Assembly: GCA_963698735.1 (NCBI GenBank)
Contig: CAVOSA010000037.1
Span: forward strand, 124,001-188,000
Direction of reading: 5' to 3'
Source: RPQJ01 sp963698735
GTDB taxonomy: Bacteria > Pseudomonadota > Gammaproteobacteria > Steroidobacterales > Steroidobacteraceae
Length of the DNA: 64,000 nt
A model generated the notes under the pieces. The model had not been told where the DNA came from, did not search any database, and saw only the letters and a program-made list of their open reading frames with translations. Of the stretch, positions 24,480-32,860 are shown piece after piece. The translations under genes and the position numbers were made by a program. How positions within the stretch are numbered: position 1 is the first letter of the stretch; the number at the start of each line of letters is the position of its first letter.

Positions 24480-26573
24480 TTACGCCAGCAGATCGGCCAC
24501 ACTTACGGTTCCGATCTCCTCGAGAGGCTTCGGCATGCTGACGGCGAAGCCCTGTGCGTAGTCCACGCCGATTTCTCGCAGGGCTTCGAGCGCCGACTCG
24601 CTTTCGACCGACTCGGCCACGATCACCTTGCCCATGACATGCCCGATCTCCTTGATCGAGCGGACCATCGCGTAATCGACCCGGTCCTGCGACAGGTTGC
24701 CGACGAACGCGCCGTCGATCTTCAGGTAATCGACGCCCAGCGCCTTCAGGTAGGCGAACGACGAGATGCCGCTGCCGAAATCGTCGAGCGCAAACGAACA
24801 CCCGATGCGCCGCAGGGCCACGATCAGGTTGTTCGCCTTGCCCAGGTTGCCTACCGCGACACTCTCGGCCGTTTCAAAGCCGAAGTGCCGCGGGTCCAGT
24901 CCGCTCGACGCCAGGCTCTGCCGGATGAATTCAGCGGTCTCGGGGTCCGCCACGCTGTCGCGCGACAGATTGATGAAGATCCGCGAGATCCGCTTGAACG
25001 CGTCCGCGTGGCTGCTCGCCCACTGCAGCGCGGTTGCGATCACCCAGCGGTCGTAGCGTACCGACAGGTTGTAACGCTCCACCGCCGGCAGGAACGCACC
25101 GGGCGGGACGACGCGCCCGGATTCGTCACGCATTCGCAGCAGCAGTTCGTAATGCGGCAGCCGCGGGGCACCCCCGGGTGGCTGGCTGAGCGGCCGGATC
25201 TCCTGGGCCTCGAGAAAGAGCCGGTTTTCCACCAGCGCCCGCTTCGCCCGGGCCACCCACTCCATCTCGCCGTGCCGCTGCTCGAGCAGCAGTGAATCCT
25301 CCTGGTACACCGCAAACCGGTGACGGCCGGCGTCCTTGGCGGCATAGCAGGCGGAATCGGCCGCGTTCAGCACCTGCGCTATGCGCTTGAAGTGCGCATC
25401 GATTGCCACGATGCCGATGCTGACGCCGAGCGCGAACTTGTGCGTGCCCCAGATGAACTCGAAGTCGTCGACGGTCTTGAGCAGCGTGGTCGCAACCTGT
25501 TGCGCGTCCTGCGAACGGCAGTTGTGCAGCAGAAACGCGAACTCATCGCCGCCGAGCCTGGCGACGACGTCGTTCGCACGCACGCGCTGCTGCAGTATCT
25601 CGCCGAGCTGGCGCAGCAGTTCGTCGCCCGCGACGTGGCCGCACGTGTCATTGACGGTCTTGAAGCGGTCGAGATCGAGGTAGAGCATCGCGTGCTCCAC
25701 CCCGGTGGCCTGCGTGATCTCGAGCGCGCGCTGCAGCCGCAGCTCGAACTCGCGACGGTTCGCGAGACCTGTCATCGCATCGTGGCTGGCCTCGTAGGAC
25801 AGCTGCTGCGAAAGCTCGTGGGCAGCGGTGATGTCAGTCAACGTGCCTTCATAGAACAGGACTCGGCCGTCGGCATCGTGCACGGCACGCGAGTTCTCGA
25901 GCACCACGATCTTGCCGCCGTCCTTGCGCTTGAGCACCAGTTCGGCGTTGCGGACCTCGCCGCTGTCCTGCATCGCCTTGACCCAGTTGTCGCGATGGCC
26001 CGGATCCATGTAGATGTCCCGCGCAACGTCGAGTTCGAGCAGCTCGTCCTCCGAGTCGTACCCGAGCATGCGCACGAGCGCCGGGTTCGCGGCCATGAAC
26101 TTGCCGTCCACGGTCGTCTGGAACACGCCAGCAGTCACGTTCTGGAACAGTTCGCGGTAACGCTGCTCCGACGCCTTCAACGCCAGCAGCGTGTGCGTGC
26201 GCTCGGTGGCATAACGCAGGACGCGTTCCACGAGTTGCGTCGTGATGTGGTCGCGCAGCAGGAAGTCCAGCGCGCCGCGCGCGACTGCGTCAGCGCCGAG
26301 TTCCTCCTCGCCTTCGCCGACAATGACCACGATCGGGACATGCGTGGCCTTGGGCTGGATGCGGAGGAACGTGGTCAGGCCGCTGCTGTCGGGCAGCGCG
26401 AGATCGAGCAGGATGGCGTCGATGCGCCCGTGCTTGAGGCGGTTGAGCGCCTCGGCCAGCGTCGAGGCGACCTCGAGCCGGTAGGGCTGGCCACGGATCG
26501 CTGCCAGCGCATCGGCAAGACGCGCCTTGTCGGCCGGCTGGGCGCTGATCAACAGGGCGGTGGCAGAGGACAT
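24480..26573 (-). CDS. REC-PAS-GGDEF-EAL cyclic-di-GMP signalling protein
   Basis: The 697-residue soluble protein has a receiver domain (1-120, phospho-acceptor region LLDLALPDS), a PAS domain (about 135-255), GGDEF (about 265-430) and EAL (about 440-690). The diguanylate cyclase site GGDEF (341-345) is intact and preceded by an I-site RAND (332-335) for product inhibition. The EAL motif reads ELL (Glu476). The other phosphodiesterase residues are present: INLS, ETAES, LDDFGSG, LKIDG, AESVES and YAQGF. Both activities are therefore possible, and the net effect on cyclic di-GMP is unknown. No kinase gene is adjacent; the closest regulator is the FixLJ pair 10 kb away. Confidence 0.92.
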   Translation of the reverse strand: MSSATALLISAQPADKARLADALAAIRGQPYRLEVASTLAEALNRLKHGRIDAILLDLALPDSSGLTTFLRIQPKATHVPIVVIVGEGEEELGADAVARGALDFLLRDHITTQLVERVLRYATERTHTLLALKASEQRYRELFQNVTAGVFQTTVDGKFMAANPALVRMLGYDSEDELLELDVARDIYMDPGHRDNWVKAMQDSGEVRNAELVLKRKDGGKIVVLENSRAVHDADGRVLFYEGTLTDITAAHELSQQLSYEASHDAMTGLANRREFELRLQRALEITQATGVEHAMLYLDLDRFKTVNDTCGHVAGDELLRQLGEILQQRVRANDVVARLGGDEFAFLLHNCRSQDAQQVATTLLKTVDDFEFIWGTHKFALGVSIGIVAIDAHFKRIAQVLNAADSACYAAKDAGRHRFAVYQEDSLLLEQRHGEMEWVARAKRALVENRLFLEAQEIRPLSQPPGGAPRLPHYELLLRMRDESGRVVPPGAFLPAVERYNLSVRYDRWVIATALQWASSHADAFKRISRIFINLSRDSVADPETAEFIRQSLASSGLDPRHFGFETAESVAVGNLGKANNLIVALRRIGCSFALDDFGSGISSFAYLKALGVDYLKIDGAFVGNLSQDRVDYAMVRSIKEIGHVMGKVIVAESVESESALEALREIGVDYAQGFAVSMPKPLEEIGTVSVADLLA

Positions 26574-26666
26574 GGCGCTGCCGAGTATACGGCCCGTACT
26601 GCGCCGGAAAATGTGAAGTCCGCCCGCCTTGCGGTGGCCGCAACCGGCCCGAACTGCGACCGGGTC

Positions 26667-27617
26667 CTAGAAAGGAAGCTGCTCGCGGAAGTCGGCCGAT
26701 TTCACGACCAGCACGTCGCACGGCAGGTGATCGAGCACCCGCTCGGCCGTGCTGCCGATGAAGATCTCGCGCAGCCGGCTGCGGGACACTGCGCCCATGA
26801 TCAACAGGTCAGCGTGCCGTTCGGCCGCGTGACGCGGCAGGACCTCTGCCGCGGAACCCTGCAGGACCTTCATGGCCCTCTCGTCGAGCGCATGGGCCCG
26901 CGCGATCTCGCGTATCGCCGCGGTCACGCGCGCGCGCGCGGCCTCGAGAAGCTCGGTCACGCCAAGCTCCGGCGCCAGCGGCATGCCGGCCATGCCGGTC
27001 GTCGCGGCGAGCAGTGCCGCCGGGAAGAAGGCGTGAACGACCTCGACGGTCCCGTCGAGGTACCGGGCCAGCAGCTGCGCCGCATCGAGGATGTCGTGAT
27101 CGAGCGCGGCCGGCTTGTCGCCGTGATGGCCAGGATCCAGTGCCGCAAGGATCAGTGGTTGCGCCGCCCATTCGGCCGTCCGGCTGAGCAGCAACGGCAC
27201 CGGGCAGCGACGGATCAGGTTCCAGTCGGTGTTCGTGAACAGCGCGCGGCGCAGCACCGAATGGTAGTGCGTGTCCTTGACCAGCAGGTCGGGCGTGAAC
27301 TCGGCGACCCGGCGCAGGATGCCCTCGTAGAGCGGGTTGTCCCAGTGCACGTGGGTCGTCACGTCCAGGCCGCCTGCCCGCAGTTCCTCCGCGAGGTCCT
27401 CGAGGTATTCGGCCCGTTCCGCGATGAAGTCTTCGCGCAGCCGGCGCAGCGCGTCGGTGTCGAAGAAGGGCTGCCCCGTCAGGGCCGGGTCGAAGTCGCA
27501 GGCGAACAATTCCAGCGAGGCCCCGGACAGCCGGGCGAGCCGGACGGCCTTGGCGGCGCCGACCTGGACGTCCACCGTTGGGTCGATCACGGCCAGGATA
27601 CGATCGAGGCGTTGCAT
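26667..27617 (-). CDS. uspE: tandem-domain universal stress protein (UspE-like)
   Basis: The 316-residue protein consists of two Usp domains (about 1-150 and 155-316), the length of E. coli UspE. The second carries the nucleotide-binding pattern MGAVSRSRLREIFIGST; the first is degenerate at that point. GGAGG lies 8 bases before ATG 27617. The gene is divergent from ccoN and shares a 216-base upstream region with it. Usp genes next to cbb3 operons are common in proteobacteria and are often induced at low oxygen, so the two are probably co-regulated. Confidence 0.88.
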   Translation of the reverse strand: MQRLDRILAVIDPTVDVQVGAAKAVRLARLSGASLELFACDFDPALTGQPFFDTDALRRLREDFIAERAEYLEDLAEELRAGGLDVTTHVHWDNPLYEGILRRVAEFTPDLLVKDTHYHSVLRRALFTNTDWNLIRRCPVPLLLSRTAEWAAQPLILAALDPGHHGDKPAALDHDILDAAQLLARYLDGTVEVVHAFFPAALLAATTGMAGMPLAPELGVTELLEAARARVTAAIREIARAHALDERAMKVLQGSAAEVLPRHAAERHADLLIMGAVSRSRLREIFIGSTAERVLDHLPCDVLVVKSADFREQLPF

Positions 27618-27708
27618 GATGAGCCTCCGCGGCGGTATGACCGTTGCCGCGTTTCCAATTTGCAGCGACTGCACTGGGCCTGCAATCCGGGGAAGTCACT
27701 TCGGAAAG

Positions 27709-27767
27709 TACTTAGGGCTCCCGACCGCAATCCCACTGCACTGCGGCATGTTTGGTCTTTAGCATTC
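27709..27767 (+). promoter_or_regulatory. candidate oxygen-control region of ccoN, shared in part with fixL
   Basis: Three blocks occur in the same order and nearly the same spacing as upstream of fixL: TACTTAGG (27709-27716), GCAATCCC (27727-27734) and GGTCTTTAGCATTC (27754-27767). The last may contain a -10 element. No TTGAT-N4-ATCAA FNR/FixK box is visible between uspE and ccoN, so direct FixJ-type control is a candidate explanation. Similarity was found by eye only. Confidence 0.4.
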
Positions 27768-27833
27768 ACCTGCTGCTTTGCGCCCGCACGCAAACGAAAA
27801 TCATTCCTATCCTCTCCGAGGCGACCGAAGAAA

Positions 27834-29249
27834 ATGACGGCCACTCACTACAACGACAAGGTGGTCCGGCAGTTCGCAATCATGACCGTGGTCTGGGGAA
27901 TCGTCGGCATGCTCGTCGGCGTCCTGATCGCGGCGCAACTGCTGTGGCCCGACCTGCTGCCCCCCTGGTCTTTCCTGTCCTACTCGCGGCTGCGCCCGCT
28001 GCACACCAACGCTGTGATCTTCGCGTTCGGCGGCTCGGCGCTCTTCGCCACCTCGTACTACATCGTGCAGCGCACCTGCCACACGCGGCTGTTCCTGGAC
28101 AAGCTCGCGGCGTTTACGTTCTGGGGCTGGCAACTGGTCATCCTGTCGGCGGCGATCACGCTGCCACTTGGGATCACCACGTCCAAGGAGTACGCGGAGC
28201 TCGAGTGGCCGATCGACATCCTGATCGCCATCGTGTGGGTGGCGTACGCGGTCGTCTTCTTCGGCACGCTGGCGCTGCGCAAGGTGAAGCACATCTACGT
28301 CGCGAACTGGTTCTTCGCCGCCTACATCATCACCATCGCGGTGCTGCACATCACCAACAGCCTGGCCATCCCGGTGACGCTGACCAAGTCGTACAGCATC
28401 TACCCCGGCGTGGTGGATGCGATGGTGCAGTGGTGGTACGGCCACAACGCGGTGGGCTTCTTCCTGACCGCCGCCTTCCTCGGCATGATGTATTACTTCG
28501 TGCCGAAGCAGGCGGGCCGCCCGGTCTATTCCTACCGGCTCTCCGTGGTGCACTTCTGGGCCCTGATCTCCACGTACATGTGGGCCGGCCCGCACCACCT
28601 GCACTACACGACGCTGCCCGACTGGGCGCAGTCGCTCGGCATGGTGTTCTCGCTGATCCTGCTTGCGCCGTCGTGGGGCGGCATGATCAACGGCATCATG
28701 ACCCTCTCGGGAGCGTGGCATAAGCTGCGCACCGACCCGATCCTCAAGTTCATGATCGTGTCGCTCTCGTTCTACGGCATGTCGACCTTCGAAGGTCCGA
28801 TGATGTCGATCAAGACCGTCAACTCGCTCTCGCACTACACCGACTGGACGATCGGCCACGTGCACTCCGGCGCCCTCGGCTGGGTGGCGATGATCTCGAT
28901 CGGCACGATGTACGCGCTGATCCCGAAGCTGTTCGGGCGCGAGCAGATGTACAGCACGAGACTCATCGACGTGCACTTCTGGACGACCACCATCGGCGTG
29001 GTGCTCTACATCACCTCGATGTGGATCGCCGGCGTGATGCAGGGCCTGATGTGGCGCGCCACCAACGCGGACGGCACCCTGACCTACGCGTTCATCGAGT
29101 CGATCAAGTCGACCTACCCGTACTACGCGGTCCGCCTCGCGGGCGGCACGCTGGTGTTCGCGGGCATGTTGATCATGGCCTACAACGTCTGGAAGACGAT
29201 TGCGGCGCGGACGACCACCGCGGACTCGCCCGTCGTGCAGCCCGCCTGA
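27834..29249 (+). CDS. ccoN: cbb3-type cytochrome c oxidase catalytic subunit I
   Basis: CcoN carries the heme b and heme b3-CuB site where oxygen is reduced with high affinity. From ATG 27834 it is 471 residues, normal for the subunit, with about 12 membrane helices. The conserved His-containing stretches include RPLHTNAVIFAFGG (near 58), WWYGHNAVGFFLTA and WAGPHHLHYT; TIGHVHSGALGW carries the late heme-ligand His pair. The open frame extends 838 codons upstream through antisense of other genes and is not coding there. It is the first gene of the cco operon and is divergent from uspE. Confidence 0.97.
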   Translation: MTATHYNDKVVRQFAIMTVVWGIVGMLVGVLIAAQLLWPDLLPPWSFLSYSRLRPLHTNAVIFAFGGSALFATSYYIVQRTCHTRLFLDKLAAFTFWGWQLVILSAAITLPLGITTSKEYAELEWPIDILIAIVWVAYAVVFFGTLALRKVKHIYVANWFFAAYIITIAVLHITNSLAIPVTLTKSYSIYPGVVDAMVQWWYGHNAVGFFLTAAFLGMMYYFVPKQAGRPVYSYRLSVVHFWALISTYMWAGPHHLHYTTLPDWAQSLGMVFSLILLAPSWGGMINGIMTLSGAWHKLRTDPILKFMIVSLSFYGMSTFEGPMMSIKTVNSLSHYTDWTIGHVHSGALGWVAMISIGTMYALIPKLFGREQMYSTRLIDVHFWTTTIGVVLYITSMWIAGVMQGLMWRATNADGTLTYAFIESIKSTYPYYAVRLAGGTLVFAGMLIMAYNVWKTIAARTTTADSPVVQPA

Positions 29250-29261
29250 AGGTAATCACGC

Positions 29262-29870
29262 ATGAACCACGATGCAGTAGAAAAGAAAGTCGGCGTGCTC
29301 GGCGTGCTGATCGCCCTGGTGATCAGCATCGGCGGTCTCGTCGAAATCGTCCCCCTGTACTTCCAGGCGTCGGTTACCGAGCCGGCCCCGGGGATCAAGC
29401 CGTATGAGGCACTGCGGCTCGCGGGCCGCGACGTCTACATCCGCGAGGGCTGCTACCTCTGCCATTCGCAGATGATCCGTCCGTTCCGCTCGGAGACCGA
29501 GCGCTACGGGCCGTACTCGCTGCCAGGCGAGTCGGTGTACGACCATCCGTTCCAGTTCGGCTCGAAGCGCACGGGGCCCGACCTCGCGCGCGTCGGTGGC
29601 CGCTACTCGGACGACTGGCACCGCGTGCACCTGCTCAACCCGCGCGACGTCGTGCCGGAATCGAACATGCCGCGCTTCCCGTGGCTCGCCGACGGCAAGG
29701 TCGACGGCGCGCTGACGGCCAAGAAAATGGAAGCCCTGCGGAAGATCGGCGTGCCGTACACGGACACCGACATCGCCGGCGCCGCCGCGGCAGTCGAAGG
29801 CAAGTCCGAGCTCGATGCGCTCGTGGCTTACCTGCAGGGCCTCGGCACAAACCTCAAGGCCGGAAGCTGA
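29262..29870 (+). CDS. ccoO: cbb3-type oxidase monoheme cytochrome c subunit II
   Basis: CcoO passes electrons to CcoN. The 202-residue protein has one N-terminal membrane anchor (about residues 11-34) and a periplasmic heme c site C64-Y-L-C67-H68. PGESVYDHPFQFGSKRTGPD and SNMPRFPWL, conserved in the family, follow; the Met of SNMP is the expected distal ligand. It starts 12 bases after ccoN. Confidence 0.97.
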   Translation: MNHDAVEKKVGVLGVLIALVISIGGLVEIVPLYFQASVTEPAPGIKPYEALRLAGRDVYIREGCYLCHSQMIRPFRSETERYGPYSLPGESVYDHPFQFGSKRTGPDLARVGGRYSDDWHRVHLLNPRDVVPESNMPRFPWLADGKVDGALTAKKMEALRKIGVPYTDTDIAGAAAAVEGKSELDALVAYLQGLGTNLKAGS

Positions 29871-29873
29871 CGG

Positions 29874-30044
29874 ATGGACATCGGCACGGTACGCGGACTG
29901 ATCACACTTGCGCTGTTCATCGCGTTTCTCGCGCTGGTGTTCTGGGCCTACAGCAAGCGTCGTAAGGCGGAGTTCGACGAGCTGGCGCGCATGCCGCTCG
30001 AGGACGATCCGCCCGCAAGAAATCCAGGGAGCAAGACCCCATGA
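29874..30044 (+). CDS. ccoQ: cbb3-type oxidase small subunit IV
   Basis: A 56-residue protein with one membrane helix (about residues 7-26, GLITLALFIAFLALVFWAYS), then a basic and acidic tail (KRRKAEFDELA, MPLEDD). The size, position between ccoO and ccoP, and helix sequence are those of CcoQ/FixQ, which stabilises the assembled oxidase. It begins 4 bases after ccoO and its TGA overlaps the ccoP ATG (ATGA). Confidence 0.93.
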   Translation: MDIGTVRGLITLALFIAFLALVFWAYSKRRKAEFDELARMPLEDDPPARNPGSKTP

Positions 30045-30940
30045 CTACTGGTTGGAGCCTGTTCGTCATCATCCTGACGGTCCTCAACATCCTGGCCTGC
30101 CTGTGGCTGCTGCGCTGGACCTCGAAGCCGCGCACGGCCAACGAGAAGATCGGCGGCGGCGCCGACACGGGCCATGTCTGGGACAAGGACCTCCGTGAGT
30201 ACAACAATCCGCTGCCAAGGTGGTGGCTGTGGGTGTTCTACATCACCGTCGCGTTCGGCCTGATCTACCTCGCGCTCTATCCGGGACTCGGCAACTTCGG
30301 CGGCGTCAAGGGCTGGACCCAGTCGGGGCAGTACCAGCAGGAAAGGGCCGCCGTGGAAGCGCGGGCCGCCCAGCTGCTCGCGCCGCTTGCCGCATTGCCG
30401 GTCGCAGAGCTCGTCAACAACCAGCAGGCGATGTCGACCGCGCATAACCTTTTCCAGCAGAACTGCGCGCAGTGCCACGGCTCGGACGGCGGCGGCGCCG
30501 TCGGCTTCCCGAACCTGCGCGATGCCAACTGGCAGTGGGGCAGCGACGCGGACTCCGTGGTCGCGACCATCACCGGCGGCCGCATCGCCGCGATGCCGCC
30601 GTGGGGCGCGGTGCTGGGCGACCAGGGCGTGACCGAAGTGGTGGCGTACGTGCAGAAGCTGAGCGGCCAGCAGGCCGACGCGACGCTGGCGGCGGCGGGC
30701 GAGACGCGCTTCCAGCAGGTCTGCTCCGCGTGCCACGGCATGGACGGCAAGGGCAACCCGTTGCTCGGCGCGCCGAACCTGACCGACCAGATCTGGCTGT
30801 ACGGCAGCGACGCCGCGACCATCAAGCAGACGGTGGTGAACGGCCGCAACGGCCAGATGCCGGCATGGGGCGACAAGCTGGGCGAGCAGCGCGTGAAGCT
30901 GCTGGCCGCCTACGTCACGAAGCTCGCCGCAGGCCAGTAG
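30041..30940 (+). CDS. ccoP: cbb3-type oxidase diheme cytochrome c subunit III
   Basis: The 299-residue protein has an N-terminal pair of membrane segments (about 5-25 and 60-80) and two cytochrome c domains, with C142-A-Q-C145-H146 and C228-S-A-C231-H232. MPPWG and MPAWG carry the distal Met ligands. It receives electrons from soluble or bc1-linked cytochromes. The family motif DKDLREYNNPLPRWW before the second helix is present. Confidence 0.97.
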   Translation: MTTGWSLFVIILTVLNILACLWLLRWTSKPRTANEKIGGGADTGHVWDKDLREYNNPLPRWWLWVFYITVAFGLIYLALYPGLGNFGGVKGWTQSGQYQQERAAVEARAAQLLAPLAALPVAELVNNQQAMSTAHNLFQQNCAQCHGSDGGGAVGFPNLRDANWQWGSDADSVVATITGGRIAAMPPWGAVLGDQGVTEVVAYVQKLSGQQADATLAAAGETRFQQVCSACHGMDGKGNPLLGAPNLTDQIWLYGSDAATIKQTVVNGRNGQMPAWGDKLGEQRVKLLAAYVTKLAAGQ

Positions 30941-30946
30941 GCCGCC

Positions 30947-31270
30947 ATGTGGCGCGCGCCTGAGGAATACACGGGCAAGCTGCGGTGGCCGCGTCTCGGA
31001 CAAGACGTGGCCATCGTCGCCTGGCCCTCGTTCCTGGTCGCGAGCGTGGCCACGATGGTGTGCTTCGGGTTCATCGACCCGGTGCTGGTGGGCAATGACG
31101 ATTACCCGCCTCCGGCTTTCCAGACGCGAATGATGGGCTACGCGGTCGGCTTTTTCTTCTTCTGGCTGATCGCCGCCCTGTCGAGCCTGATGACCTTGTA
31201 CCTGGTGCGAACAGCGCATCCCGAACCGGCAGACGAGGGGACTGGCGACGGGACGCGGAGTCCCGAATGA
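30947..31270 (+). CDS. small membrane protein of unknown function inside the cco operon
   Basis: The 107-residue protein has two membrane helices (about residues 20-45 and 62-90) and a polar, acidic C-terminal tail. It sits between ccoP (6 bases) and ccoG (ATGA overlap), so it is certainly co-transcribed and probably translationally coupled. It resembles none of the CcoH/CcoS/CcoM proteins I know. By position it may be an assembly factor or accessory subunit, but the sequence shows nothing catalytic. Confidence 0.75.
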   Translation: MWRAPEEYTGKLRWPRLGQDVAIVAWPSFLVASVATMVCFGFIDPVLVGNDDYPPPAFQTRMMGYAVGFFFFWLIAALSSLMTLYLVRTAHPEPADEGTGDGTRSPE

Positions 31271-32649
31271 CCGACATCCAAGCCCCCGTCGACGGCGAGC
31301 TGTACGCGGCCCGCCAGAAGATCTATCCCCGCGAGATCGAAGGCCGCTTCCAGAAGCTGCGCGTCTACGCCGTGTTCGCGCTGCTCGGCATCTATTACGT
31401 GCTGCCGTGGATCCGCTGGGGCGGACGCCAGGCCGTGCTGTTCGACCTGCCGGCGCGCAAGTTCCACATCTTCGGCATGACGCTGTGGCCGCAGGATTTT
31501 TACTTCCTGACCTGGCTGCTGATCATCGCGGCGCTGGCGCTCTTCTTCTTCACTGCCCTTGCCGGCCGGCTGTTCTGCGGCTACGCGTGCCCGCAGACCG
31601 TCTGGACCGAGACGTTCGTCTGGATCGAGCGCTGGGTCGAGGGCAGCCGCACGCAGCAGATGAAGCTCGCCAAGGCGCCCTTGAGCGCCGCCAAGGTGCT
31701 GCGCAAGGGAACGAAGTACTTCCTCTGGTTCGCCTTCGCGCTGTGGACCGGCTTCACGTTCGTCGGCTACTTCACGCCGATCACCGAGCTCGCCGGCAAG
31801 ATCGCGACGTTCTCGACCGGCCCCTGGGAGACGTTCTGGGTGCTGTTCTACGGCGGCGCCACTTACGTCAACGCGGGCTTCATGCGCGAGCAGGTCTGCA
31901 AGTACATGTGTCCGTACGCGCGCTTCCAGAGCGCGATGTTCGACAAGGACACGCTGATCATCACGTACGACGAGACGCGCGGCGAGCCGCGCGGCGCACG
32001 CAAGAAGGGCACGGACCCCAGGGCGAAAGGCCTCGGTGACTGCGTCGACTGCACCTTGTGCGTGCAGGTCTGCCCGACGGGCATCGACATCCGCAAGGGC
32101 CTGCAGTACGAGTGCATCGCCTGCGCCGCCTGCATCGACGCGTGCGACGAAGTCATGGAGAAGGTCGGCTACCCGAAAGGCCTGATCCGCTACGACACGC
32201 AGCACGGCCTCGAGGGCAAGGCGAAGCATGTCCTGCGTCCGCGCACCATCGTGTACGGGACGCTGATTGCGCTGCTGATCGCGGGCTTTGCCTGGACGAT
32301 CACCCATCGCAACGTGGTCGGTGTCGACGTGCTGCGCGACAGGAACGCACTGTTCCGCGAACGGCCTGACGGGCTGATCGAGAACGTCTACAACGTGAAG
32401 ATCCTGAACAAGGACGACCAGGAGCACGAATTCTCGATCACCGCGGACGGTCTGCCCGGCCTGCAGGTCGATTACGGCGACGACGAGGTCGAAGTCGGAC
32501 CCGGTGATGTGCGGAGCGTAGCGGTCCGGCTGCGCGTACCGCGCGGCGAACTGAAGGGCGGGGCGGACATCCGTTTCACGATCCGCACCGAGGGCGAACA
32601 CGCACTCGAGGCGTCCGGCAAGGCCCGCTTCCTGGCCCCCACGAACTGA
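31267..32649 (+). CDS. ccoG: cbb3 oxidase assembly ferredoxin CcoG (RdxA/FixG)
   Basis: CcoG is a membrane-bound polyferredoxin that reduces copper during CuB assembly. The 460-residue protein has about five membrane helices, the motif GRLFCGYACPQTVWTE near residue 103, and two 4Fe-4S clusters in DCVDCTLCVQVCPTG and ECIACAACIDACDE (near 260-295). An extracytoplasmic Ig-like C-terminal domain (about 350-460) with VYNVKILNKD completes it. The start overlaps the preceding gene as ATGA. Confidence 0.96.
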   Translation: MTDIQAPVDGELYAARQKIYPREIEGRFQKLRVYAVFALLGIYYVLPWIRWGGRQAVLFDLPARKFHIFGMTLWPQDFYFLTWLLIIAALALFFFTALAGRLFCGYACPQTVWTETFVWIERWVEGSRTQQMKLAKAPLSAAKVLRKGTKYFLWFAFALWTGFTFVGYFTPITELAGKIATFSTGPWETFWVLFYGGATYVNAGFMREQVCKYMCPYARFQSAMFDKDTLIITYDETRGEPRGARKKGTDPRAKGLGDCVDCTLCVQVCPTGIDIRKGLQYECIACAACIDACDEVMEKVGYPKGLIRYDTQHGLEGKAKHVLRPRTIVYGTLIALLIAGFAWTITHRNVVGVDVLRDRNALFRERPDGLIENVYNVKILNKDDQEHEFSITADGLPGLQVDYGDDEVEVGPGDVRSVAVRLRVPRGELKGGADIRFTIRTEGEHALEASGKARFLAPTN

Positions 32650-32662
32650 TAGGCTCTGGACC

Positions 32663-32860
32663 ATGAGCACCGAGATCGAACGCCCCTGGTACCGCCAGTT
32701 CTATCCCTGGCTGCTGATCGCGCTGCCCGCATGCGCGGTGATCGGCGGCTTCATCACGCTGTATCTCGCGATTTCCCGTCCCGACGTGCTGGTCCGCAAG
32801 GACTGCGTGCGTGACGGCGCCACCATGGTCTGCGGCGAGGACGCTCCGCGGAGCCCATGA
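32663..32860 (+). CDS. ccoH: short CcoH/FixH-like membrane protein
   Basis: The 65-residue protein opens with PWYRQFYPWLLIALPACAVI and one membrane helix, the typical beginning of FixH/CcoH. It lacks the roughly 90-residue periplasmic domain of rhizobial FixH. Short forms occur in gammaproteobacteria. CcoH contacts the oxidase and the CcoI copper pump during assembly. Two Cys near the C-terminus (KDCVRDGATMVCGED) replace the usual DDYYKEG region and could bind a metal or form a disulfide. Its TGA overlaps the ccoI ATG. Confidence 0.75.
   Translation: MSTEIERPWYRQFYPWLLIALPACAVIGGFITLYLAISRPDVLVRKDCVRDGATMVCGEDAPRSP

Noticed and set aside
25320..27833. An 838-codon open extension upstream of ccoN on the plus strand
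   Set aside because: It lies antisense to the GGDEF-EAL and uspE genes and has no recognisable domains. High G+C keeps antisense frames open; the true ccoN start is ATG 27834.
27618..27833. An FNR/ANR/FixK box upstream of ccoN
   Set aside because: I looked for TTGAT-N4-ATCAA and near variants on both strands and found none convincing.
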